In this document: positions 1 to 6,028 of the stretch, piece after piece
Layout: every line of letters starts with the position of its first letter
Position numbering within the stretch: the first letter of the stretch is position 1
Assembly (NCBI GenBank): GCA_046728115.1
Contig: JBKPDW010000492.1
Span: 1 to 6,050 of the forward strand
Length of the DNA: 6,050 nucleotides
Source of the DNA: CAVSWN01 sp046728115
GTDB taxonomy: Bacteria > Acidobacteriota > Vicinamibacteria > Vicinamibacterales > CAVVIG01
Reading direction: 5' to 3'
The notes under the pieces: model-generated
Database searches by the model: none
Told to the model about the DNA's origin: nothing
The model's input: the letters and a program-made list of their open reading frames with translations, nothing else
Program-made: the position numbers and the translations under genes

Positions 1-134
1 TCGAGCGCGCGAGCGCATCGAGCGTCGGAGCCGTCCCGCGCTTTCGGGATCGCGAGTGTCTCGTCATCCCCAGCGTAAGTACCGATTTCTCGTGACAAGT
101 ACAAGAGGATTCTCAACTCAGCGAATTTCCGAAA

Positions 135-152
135 GGCATTACCTTTAATGCC
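135..152. repeat. Perfect 7-bp inverted repeat with 4-base loop
   Basis: GGCATTA, loop CCTT, then TAATGCC. It could be an operator half-site pair or a small hairpin. No T-run follows it, so it is not a typical intrinsic terminator. It lies about 330 bases before the crystallin gene, rather far for a direct operator of that gene. The symmetry is seen directly; any function is inference. Confidence 0.4.
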
Positions 153-419
153 CAGTTGTCAGAAATAGCGGACCTCGAAGACGCGATTGCTAAGCGCGTC
201 AAGCGAGGGAGGCGACGGTTCCGACCATTCGACCGAGAGGAGCGCGATCCAATGTTTCAGCGGAGTTGCCGTCGCGAAGCCGTTCGAAGCGTGCACCTCT
301 TCACGTCCACACTCTTGCAGGAAGTCGTCAACCGCGCGCCCTGCGCGGGTCGCGAGGAGTGCGACGGATCTGGGTGCACCGAAGGTGGTGTCCTCAAACG
401 CACAGACACGCGTCGGAGA

Positions 420-448
420 TTGCCGCATGCTGGCGGTCAGCGTGAAAT
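420..448 (+). promoter_or_regulatory. Possible weak sigma70-type promoter for the crystallin gene
   Basis: TTGCCG at 420-425 and TGAAAT at 443-448 are separated by 17 bases. Each matches the -35 or -10 consensus at four of six positions. Transcription would start near 455, leaving a short leader before the start at 481. Matches of this quality occur by chance, so this is only a candidate. Confidence 0.18.
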
Positions 449-469
449 CGAACGCCATACAACGAATTT

Positions 470-513
470 GGAGCCTGCACATGCTTAACAACAACGAGCG
501 TAACGAACAGGAG
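470..513 (+). promoter_or_regulatory. Two competing ribosome binding sites for the crystallin gene
   Basis: GGAG at 470-473 lies 7 bases before ATG 481. AGGAG at 509-513 lies 6 bases before GTG 520, in the same frame. The second is the stronger Shine-Dalgarno and gives a textbook signal peptide with a short basic N-region. The first uses ATG and adds 13 mostly polar and charged residues. Both starts lead into the same export signal, so the mature protein would be identical. Confidence 0.5.
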
Positions 514-1812
514 CCACGGGTGACGACGACTCGAACACAGCGGCCGAACTGGCATCTTGCATTGTGGGCCCTGCTGATAGCCGGTACTGCGCTTGGCGTT
601 TCGACATCGGCGCAGTTCAGACAGGACGGCGGCAGCCGCGTGACCGTGTACGCGGATATCAACTTCGGCGGCCAAAGCGCGGCGTTCCCCGGCGACACGC
701 CGAACACGGCGTCAGCCGGCTGGAACGACAACATCTCGAGCATCCGCATCCCGAACGGCGAAACCTGGGAAATCTGTCAGGACGTCGACTACGGGAACGA
801 ATGTCAGGCGGTGTCGGGCAGCGTGGCGGATCTGCGCAGCATCGGCTGGAACGATCGGATCTCGTCAATGCGGCGCATCAACGCCGGATACCAAGGCCGT
901 CGGCGCGCCCGGAATGGGTCTGAGGGCAACGGCATCGGTGTCACCGTCTACGCCGACCCCAACTTCAGAGGCCAAAGCACGTCGTTCCGCGACGACACGC
1001 CGAACCTGGTTCCGTTCAACCTGAACGACAAAGTGTCGAGCATCCGCATCCCCGCTGGCGAAGCCTGGCAAGTGTGCATGGACATCGATTACCGGAGCCA
1101 ATGTCAGGTGCTGTCGGACAGCGTGGCGGATCTGCGCGGCATGGGCATGAACGATCGGATCTCGTCGCTGCGTCGGGTCAACGACGGCGGATATCGCGAA
1201 CGTCGATCGGACGGAGCGATCGGGACCACGGGCGGCGGAACGAGTGTCACCGTCTATGACGACCCGAACTTCCGAGGCCAGAGCGCAACGTTCCGCGACG
1301 ACACGCCGAACATGGTTTCATTCAACATGAACGACAGGGTTTCGAGCATCCGCATCCCTGACGGCGAAGCATGGGAAGTGTGTCAGGACATCGACTACGG
1401 GAATCAGTGTCAAGTGCTGACCAGCAGCGTGGCCGACCTGCGCGGCATGGGTTGGAACGATCGGATCTCGTCGCTGCGCCGCGCCAACAACGGCGGATAT
1501 CGCGACGGCGAGTACCGGGATGGTCGACCGGGCGGCGTGTACCAGAACGGCGCTCAGCGGGGTCTGATGTTCTACGACCAGTCCAATTACCGGGGCAAGT
1601 CGACGCTTGTCACGAGCAGCTCTTCCTCACGCATGGGATTTCCCACGTGGAAGCGGAGCGTGCGGCTTCGCGGCGTGGGCACCTGGGAACTCTGCGACAG
1701 CTCGGACAATTGCGCAACGATCCACCAGGATGTCGCCGATCTATCGGACCTCGGGCTGAACGACCGGATTACGTCGGCTCGGCTCGTCAACAATTCCCAA
1801 TATCGTCGGTGA
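481..1812 (+). CDS. Secreted four-domain beta/gamma-crystallin protein, predicted calcium-binding
   Basis: The product is 443 residues from ATG 481, or 430 from the alternative GTG 520. A hydrophobic segment at about residues 24-40 ends in STSA|QF, a good signal-peptidase site after A44, so the protein is predicted to be exported. Four homologous domains follow at about 54-134, 154-234, 256-336 and 362-437. Each has two Greek-key halves: one opening like VTVYADxNFxGQS, the other like WEVCQDxDYG...VADLR. The crystallin calcium signature (N/D)(N/D)xx(S/T)S appears at residues 82, 124, 182, 224, 284, 326 and 427 (NDNISS, NDRISS, NDKVSS, NDRVSS, NDRITS variants). The eighth position, TWKRSV at 389, is degenerate. 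Each domain carries one cysteine pair (C99/C108 in the first), plausible disulfides outside the cytoplasm. Linkers are rich in Arg, Gly and Tyr. The fold assignment rests on these motifs. The biological role (calcium-stabilised envelope or matrix protein, or stress protein) is inference. Confidence 0.9.
   Translation: MLNNNERNEQEPRVTTTRTQRPNWHLALWALLIAGTALGVSTSAQFRQDGGSRVTVYADINFGGQSAAFPGDTPNTASAGWNDNISSIRIPNGETWEICQDVDYGNECQAVSGSVADLRSIGWNDRISSMRRINAGYQGRRRARNGSEGNGIGVTVYADPNFRGQSTSFRDDTPNLVPFNLNDKVSSIRIPAGEAWQVCMDIDYRSQCQVLSDSVADLRGMGMNDRISSLRRVNDGGYRERRSDGAIGTTGGGTSVTVYDDPNFRGQSATFRDDTPNMVSFNMNDRVSSIRIPDGEAWEVCQDIDYGNQCQVLTSSVADLRGMGWNDRISSLRRANNGGYRDGEYRDGRPGGVYQNGAQRGLMFYDQSNYRGKSTLVTSSSSSRMGFPTWKRSVRLRGVGTWELCDSSDNCATIHQDVADLSDLGLNDRITSARLVNNSQYRR
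640..1812 (+). repeat. Tandem coding repeats (about 300 bp) within the crystallin gene
   Basis: The domain starts fall at 640, 940, 1246 and about 1564. The first two steps are 300 and 306 bases. The first three units share long identical DNA stretches, for example ACGATCGGATCTCGTC at 851-866, 1151-1166 and 1457-1472. CGAGCATCCGCATCC also occurs once in each unit. The fourth unit keeps the protein pattern but little DNA identity. This indicates older duplication of unit four and more recent expansion, or gene conversion, of units one to three. Confidence 0.8.
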
Positions 1813-1828
1813 CCCAGAGGGTGGCGAC

Positions 1829-2343
1829 ATGACAACGATGACAGCGAGGGTCGTCGGGCCGCGCGACGGCAGGGCCGGGTTTCTCGGGAGCATCGGGGTC
1901 CGGTTCATGATTGAGGGAGGAGACGCAAGAGGGGTTCTCGCTCGTCGAGCACCCGATGTCCCCGCGCGCGCTGGCGGCGCCACTGCACCGGCATACGCGC
2001 GAAGACGAATACAGCTACGTTCTGGAGGGACAGGTCGGCGCGCTGCTTGGCGATGAGGTCGTGGTCGGCCGCCGCGGCGATCTGATTTTCAAGCCGCGCA
2101 ACCAATGGCACACGTTCTGGAACGCCGGCGATGAACGATGAACCCGCCCGGATCCTGGAGATCATCGCCCCCGCGGGCTTCGAGCGGTTCTTCGCCGAGC
2201 TCGTCCGCCTTGGAGGAGTGACGCGAACCGAACCGCAGACCCTGAGCGACCTCTGCGCCCGCTACGGGCTCGAGATCGATACTGGGAGCGTTCCCGGGCT
2301 CGTGTCGCGGTTCGGTCTGCGCTTTCCAGGAGAGCCGCTGTAG
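1829..2343 (+). pseudogene. Cupin-domain protein, broken by two frameshifts
   Basis: Three overlapping frames together encode one small cupin. The N-terminus reads from ATG 1829, with AGAGGG at 1816-1821 seven bases upstream. The core reads in the frame of 1911-2141 and the C-terminus in the frame ending at TAG 2341-2343. An extra base in the GGG run at 1915-1917 causes the first shift. A tandem copy of GATGAAC (2130-2136 and 2137-2143) causes the second. Removing 8 bases leaves exactly 168 codons plus a stop. The rebuilt protein has cupin motif 1 (HRHTREDE...G, metal ligands His, His, Glu) and motif 2 (GDLIFKPRNQWHTFWN, with the metal His; the usual Gly of PxG is Asn). It then has a C-terminal segment ending RFGLRFPGEPL, as I recall for small cupins of this type. 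Substrate is unknown. The start lies 17 bases after the crystallin stop, so co-transcription is plausible. The shifts may be real decay or assembly error. Confidence 0.8.
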
Positions 2344-2423
2344 TTCGAATGGCTGGATGAGATCGCCGGCGCGGGATTCGTCGCGGTCACGAGATCGGAC
2401 TTGTCAGTCGGGGTCCGTCCGGC
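2344..2423. other. Convergent intergenic gap between cupin and PP2C genes
   Basis: Eighty bases separate the two facing stop codons. I see no strong stem followed by a T-run on either strand, so no intrinsic terminator can be called. The frame after the cupin stop stays open and reads plausibly (FEWLDEIAGAGF), but it has no start and no recognisable domain. Confidence 0.4.
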
Positions 2424-3314
2424 TCACGTCTCGTCTCGATTTGGATCCGGCGGTGCATCGAACCGCACGATCAACACGGTGACATTGTCGCGGCCGCCGG
2501 CGTCGTTCGCCTCCGCCACCAGCTTTTTGCACGCCGCCTCCGGATCCGCCTCCGCGGCAAGGATGGCCGCGATCGCTTGGTCCGGCACCATCTCGGTCAA
2601 TCCATCGGAGCACAGCAGCAGGCGATCGCCGGCGCGAACGTTGAGCGCATGCGCTTGGACGTTCACGACCGCTTCCGTGCCTCCGACGACGTTGGTGATG
2701 ACGTGGCGGAGGCGGTGCTGGGCCACCTGCTCTGGCTGAATCTCTCCCCGGCTCACCATGTCCGCCATGAGCGTGTCGTCGCGCGTGAGCTGGTACAGCT
2801 CGCCATCGCCAAACAAGTACGCCCGGCTGTCCCCGACGTGCACGACACACAGCTGTGTGTCCAGCTGGAATGCCATCGTCACGGTCGTCCCCATGCCGCG
2901 CAGCTCTGGATGCTCGTTCGCTTCTTCGAGGATGCGCGCGTCGGCCTGGCGGAGCGCCGTCTGGAACTGCGTGAGGACTCGCTGGGCGTCGGGTCCGTTC
3001 GCATCGAAGAACCACTTGAGCGTGTTGAGTGTGAACTGCTCGATCGCCATGACGGCGAGCGCACTGGCCTGTTCGCCCGCGCGGTGCCCGCCCATGCCGT
3101 CGGCGACGAGAAACAGATGGCCGCGCTCCTCTCCGAACTGCGCCTTCTTCTCCGGCAGGCTGGTCTGCCAGATGCGCATCGCCTTGGTCAACTCGGCGCT
3201 GAGGAATTGATCCTCGTTGGTCGCACGCACGCGGCCCTTGTCGGTGACGCCGAAGGCCTTTACGGTCAGCGTGTGATGGGACTGGTGCGCGACGGCCTCG
3301 TCCATCAGCGGCAT
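2424..3314 (-). CDS. PP2C-family serine/threonine protein phosphatase
   Basis: A metal-dependent cytosolic phosphatase that removes phosphate from Ser/Thr residues (PPM/PP2C family, Mg or Mn in the active site). The product is 296 residues with no membrane segment, close to a stand-alone catalytic domain. Motifs are in order: RxxNED at 30-35, DGMGGH at 72-77, GMGTTVT in the middle, VVHVGDSRAY, the CSDGLT segment with D237, and GGRDN at 273-277. The metal-binding aspartates D35, D72, D237 and D276 are all present, so it should be active. Residues about 39-66 form a longer, charged insertion between the first two motifs. ATG 3314 was chosen because AAGGAG (complement of 3321-3326) sits 6 bases upstream; reading further upstream would overlap the kinase gene. 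It starts 32 bases after the kinase stop, so the two are probably one operon. Its target is not shown by the sequence. A partner-switching or stress role is inferred from the neighbour. Confidence 0.95.
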   Translation of the reverse strand: MPLMDEAVAHQSHHTLTVKAFGVTDKGRVRATNEDQFLSAELTKAMRIWQTSLPEKKAQFGEERGHLFLVADGMGGHRAGEQASALAVMAIEQFTLNTLKWFFDANGPDAQRVLTQFQTALRQADARILEEANEHPELRGMGTTVTMAFQLDTQLCVVHVGDSRAYLFGDGELYQLTRDDTLMADMVSRGEIQPEQVAQHRLRHVITNVVGGTEAVVNVQAHALNVRAGDRLLLCSDGLTEMVPDQAIAAILAAEADPEAACKKLVAEANDAGGRDNVTVLIVRFDAPPDPNRDET

Positions 3315-3326
3315 GTGTGTCTCCTT
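3315..3326 (-). promoter_or_regulatory. Strong ribosome binding site of the PP2C gene
   Basis: On the minus strand AAGGAG is followed by a 6-base spacer and ATG. This fixes the start at 3314. It lies inside the 32-base gap after the kinase stop, which fits independent translation within one transcript. Confidence 0.7.
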
Positions 3327-3346
3327 CGTCGTGCGCCCGCGCGTCG

Positions 3347-4438
3347 TTAGTCGAACGTCAGGGCGGGAACCGAGATCCGCGGAAGGTCGATCGTAAAGAT
3401 GCACCCGTCGCCGGGCAGGCTTCGCGCGTAGATTCGGCCGTGGTTCGCCTCGACCGCCCAGCGGCTGAAGGCCAGGCCGAGCCCCAGGCCCGTTCGATTG
3501 GCGCTTCGCTGCTCGAACGTTCGGAACAGGCCGTCGGCATCCCCCTCGGGGAGACCGCCGCATTGGTCCTGGACTTCGATCAACACCCGCTCGGCACTGG
3601 CGCCGACCTTCAGCGTGATCGTCGTGTGCCGCCGAGCGAACTTGACGGCGTTCTGCAGCAGATTCATCACCACCGCGGTGAGCACCTGGCGGTCCGCCTC
3701 GATCGCCACGTCGTCCTCGACCGGCTTCACGACGAGCGTGATGCCGCGCGCGTTCGCCGCCAGCGTCGCGGCCGGCACGAGTTCGTCGATGAACTCCGAG
3801 ACGCGAACGACCTCCCGGTTTTGAATGCCTTGCGTCAGCCGAACTTCGGCGAGCGAACGGGCGATGAGATCCCGTGCGCCGAGGAGGCTTCGACGGAGGA
3901 CGGTGCCGGTGCTCCCGGCCACGCCCACATTGCCGGACTTGACCACGTCGAACGCGATGATCGCCGTATGAATCAAGTTGCGTAATTCATGCGCGAAGAA
4001 TCCGAGTCGCTCGTTGTCGCGAGCGGCATGTCCATCGGCGTTGGCCTGGTTCCGCTCGCGTCCGAACTGGGTGACCGCGCCCGCGATGGCATTGTCGAGG
4101 CATCCGTTCAGCATGCGAAAGTCATCCGTGCTGATCGGGGCGTCGGTTTCGACGGCCAACTCCGTGATGGACTGACAGACGTCGCCATAGTCGTGTACGA
4201 CTTGTGACACGGTAAACCCCTGCCGGAGCAGATCGTGCCCGTGCAGGAGCGCGGTGTCGCCGATGGCTTCGCTTGACGACAGTCCGAGACGCAGCGCGTC
4301 GACCAATTGATCCAGAAACAGCGGGACACCGTGATCGATCTCCGCGACGGTCGGCGGGGGAACCGACCGCGTCGCGACTTTCGCTCGGCAACGACGGATG
4401 ATTTCATCCCGGTTGCGGGCAATGAATTGATGAAGCAT
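3347..4438 (-). CDS. Soluble sensor histidine kinase with RsbRD-like N-terminus
   Basis: An ATP-dependent autophosphorylating kinase, 363 residues from ATG 4438. Residues 1 to about 125 resemble the RsbRD N-terminal module found in stressosome-type regulators (opening MLHQFIARNRDEIIRRCR, later FTVSQVVHDYGDVCQSITE). There are no membrane helices, so the signal is probably cytoplasmic. The phospho-acceptor box is FFAHELRN with H150. The ATPase domain has the N-box MNLLQNAVKFA (N259, N263), a G1-like DQCGGLPEG (D291, less canonical than DxGxG), an F-box LFRTFEQR and the G2 loop GLGLGLAFSRW. It ends TFD-stop at 3347. A longer form from TTG 4495 adds 19 residues and has an AGGAG 14 bases upstream. 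I prefer ATG 4438 because family members I recall begin at the MLH segment, although its own ribosome site is weak. No receiver domain or response regulator is in view. Pairing with the PP2C gene suggests a shared signalling pathway. Confidence 0.9.
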   Translation of the reverse strand: MLHQFIARNRDEIIRRCRAKVATRSVPPPTVAEIDHGVPLFLDQLVDALRLGLSSSEAIGDTALLHGHDLLRQGFTVSQVVHDYGDVCQSITELAVETDAPISTDDFRMLNGCLDNAIAGAVTQFGRERNQANADGHAARDNERLGFFAHELRNLIHTAIIAFDVVKSGNVGVAGSTGTVLRRSLLGARDLIARSLAEVRLTQGIQNREVVRVSEFIDELVPAATLAANARGITLVVKPVEDDVAIEADRQVLTAVVMNLLQNAVKFARRHTTITLKVGASAERVLIEVQDQCGGLPEGDADGLFRTFEQRSANRTGLGLGLAFSRWAVEANHGRIYARSLPGDGCIFTIDLPRISVPALTFD

Positions 4439-4537
4439 GACACTGCGTCGGAGGGCCCCAATCGTAGGGTCGTCGGCCAGGGCCTCGCTGTTCAAAACAG
4501 CACAGCTCGCTCCTGCCCTAAATCTCGGGGATCGTCG

Positions 4538-5821
4538 TTACTTGCGCGGCTCGAACGTCGCCTTCGGAAGGATGACCGCGACCGCGACGCCGTCCCACGG
4601 CGCGTTCTCCGGGCTGTCGGGCGAGTCGGCGCTGAGCGGCATCGCGCCGGTCGCCTGCGGATCCAGGTGAAACTTGGCGACCAGGTAGTCCCGAACGATC
4701 GACGCACGCGCCTGCGATCGCAGGTACTGCTCGTCGCGCGTGCCTCGCTGCGCATACCCCTCGATCATCACGATGCCCGACGCGATGTGCTCCAGATAGG
4801 GCGCGATCGCCGAGTCGATCCCCGCTTTACCGGGGACGGTCAACCGCTCATTCGCCGGATCTTCCGGCTGCGGCTCGAACAGTACGTCGGAGCGCCGCCA
4901 CATACGGACCAGACGACGATCGCTGCCCTTCGTGAGAGCGCCGTTCCGATAGTCCGCCGGCGACATCTGCGCGAGGTCGTAGTAGCCACGCCCTTTGAAG
5001 AAGCCGCGCAGCAGGAAGTTGTGCTTCATCGCGTCCATGTTCTCGGCCAGGCCCGCCATCGCCAAACGCGCGTCGTCCATCGTCTGCGTGACGCTCGCGG
5101 TCATTCCCTGGACGGGACCGTCCTCCGACTGGAAGCCTTCGAGAGTCTTTCTCGCGTTCTCGACCACCAGTCGTGCGCCCGTCGCGATGTCTTCGGTCTG
5201 CTTGGCAATGGCGGTCACGCAGGTATAGAGCTCGTCGTCGTTCACCAGCTTGCCGAGCGAGCCCTTGCCGCCACGAATCCCCTCGGCGATCTCGGCCGCG
5301 TCGGTGGTCATCTTCGCGCCGGACGCCGCCATCAGCTTCAGGTCGGCGCTGGCGGCGGTGAGCAGCGCGTTCGCGTTGTCGACGGTGTCGGCGATGCCGA
5401 CGACGGCGCGTTCCACGTCACCTTTCATCGCGTCGATGGTGGTGTTCACCTTCGCGATCGTGTCGCTCATCTGCACCATGAGATCCGTAATTTCGACCGG
5501 TTCCCGTCCGGCAATCGTCGCGTTTGGCGCCACCGGCTTTGCGGCGTCAGTCCCCATCCCGATGCCGAGATAGCTCCCGCCAACGAGTCCTTCGGTTTCA
5601 ATCGTGGCCAACGAATCGGTGCGGACCAGCGGGTGAAGCTCCTCGGTAAGCTCGAGCTGACGGCCGCGCGCGTCATCGTGATGCCCGTCGCCGGCGCTCG
5701 GATCGGAACAGCGGGCGCGTGCGTTGAGCTCGCTCTCTGGCCGGCGCCAATTTTCACGATCGAATCCATCGGCGCGCCCGCGTTCAAGGCAACAGCGCGT
5801 ACGCGCGATTGGCGATCTCAT
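4538..5821 (-). CDS. MCE (MlaD-type) protein with OmpA-like C-terminus, 5' end abnormal
   Basis: MCE proteins carry lipids between the membranes of Gram-negative cells as the substrate-binding part of Mla-type ABC transporters. The frame is 427 residues. Residues about 56-105 match the second half of an MCE domain (ELHPLVRTDS, IETEGLVGGSYLG, IAGREPVEI). Residues about 112-268 are a long, Ala-rich, Met-containing helical region typical of these proteins, ending MKHNFLLRGFFKGRGYYDL. Residues about 312-420 are OmpA-like (SDVLFEP, GIDSAIAPYLEHI, VMIEGYAQRGTRDEQYL, ARASIVRDYL). The Asp that binds peptidoglycan in typical GxTD motifs is Gln358 here, while Arg372 is kept. Residues 1-55 are Arg-rich and look non-native. 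The usual membrane anchor and first half of the MCE domain are missing, and ATG 5821 has no ribosome site. Permease and ATPase genes are not adjacent. The gene precedes the kinase by 42 to 99 bases. It is likely 5'-truncated, perhaps a pseudogene. Confidence 0.8.
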   Translation of the reverse strand: MRSPIARTRCCLERGRADGFDRENWRRPESELNARARCSDPSAGDGHHDDARGRQLELTEELHPLVRTDSLATIETEGLVGGSYLGIGMGTDAAKPVAPNATIAGREPVEITDLMVQMSDTIAKVNTTIDAMKGDVERAVVGIADTVDNANALLTAASADLKLMAASGAKMTTDAAEIAEGIRGGKGSLGKLVNDDELYTCVTAIAKQTEDIATGARLVVENARKTLEGFQSEDGPVQGMTASVTQTMDDARLAMAGLAENMDAMKHNFLLRGFFKGRGYYDLAQMSPADYRNGALTKGSDRRLVRMWRRSDVLFEPQPEDPANERLTVPGKAGIDSAIAPYLEHIASGIVMIEGYAQRGTRDEQYLRSQARASIVRDYLVAKFHLDPQATGAMPLSADSPDSPENAPWDGVAVAVILPKATFEPRK

Positions 5822-6028
5822 CGACCGATAGGGTGATGAACGCCGGTAACGCAGCGCCGCTGACTATCACGAGTGCCTGCTCCAGTAACGCTGCGTGTTC
5901 ATTGATGACGCGTGCATTCGATCGCGCACAGGATCCGGACGCCACACCGAAACGCGGAGCGTCTGTGCCATTGTGAACATCCTGCCTTCTCGCCGCCCGC
6001 GTAAGGTATGACACAGGAGCACCACGAC
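5822..6028. other. Intergenic region upstream of the right-edge gene
   Basis: About 200 bases between the MCE frame and the plus-strand start at 6029. A minus-strand frame (about 6038 down to 5784) is open and contains one hydrophobic patch, but it has no ribosome site or recognisable domain. Near-identical elements GTAACGCAGCG (5846-5856) and GTAACGCTGCG (5885-5895) lie 39 bases apart. No convincing -35/-10 pair was found. Confidence 0.4.
6015..6019 (+). promoter_or_regulatory. Ribosome binding site of the right-edge gene
   Basis: AGGAG lies 9 bases before ATG 6029. It is the main evidence that translation begins there. Confidence 0.45.

Larger units (their letters stand above)
1..480. other. 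Leader region without a confident gene
   Basis: This stretch lies upstream of the crystallin gene. The crystallin frame stays open back to a TTG at 187, but the translation between 187 and 480 shows no domain. It would also bury the signal peptide more than 100 residues inside the protein, so I do not treat it as coding. A minus-strand frame (about 458 down to 159, 99 residues) reads like ordinary protein but has no recognisable motif and no clear ribosome binding site. Positions 60-160 are less GC-rich than the rest and contain a perfect 7-bp inverted repeat (135-152). Some of this region is probably promoter and 5' untranslated sequence. Confidence 0.5.

Noticed and set aside
187..480. N-terminal extension of the crystallin protein to TTG 187
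   Set aside because: It would place the signal peptide more than 100 residues inside the protein, shows no domain, and two good ribosome sites support starts at 481 or 520.
2344..2403. Open stretch after the cupin stop (FEWLDEIAGAGFVAVTRS)
   Set aside because: Reads plausibly but has no start, is very short before it becomes PP2C antisense, and matches no family I can name.
2344..2423. Intrinsic terminator between the convergent genes
   Set aside because: Only short 4-bp GC stems and no T-run on either strand.
2577..3350. Plus-strand frame of 257 codons
   Set aside because: Antisense to the PP2C gene, which has all catalytic motifs on the minus strand.
3315..3563. Upstream extension of the PP2C gene
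   Set aside because: It overlaps the 3' end of the kinase gene out of frame, and the AAGGAG site fixes the start at 3314.
5467..5787. Minus-strand frame as the missing MCE N-terminus
   Set aside because: Its first part has no hydrophobic anchor and no MCE motif, and the rest is out of frame with the clear MCE sequence.
4307..5836. Long plus-strand frame of 509 codons
   Set aside because: It is antisense to the kinase and MCE genes, very Arg-rich and without a recognisable domain; a high-GC shadow.
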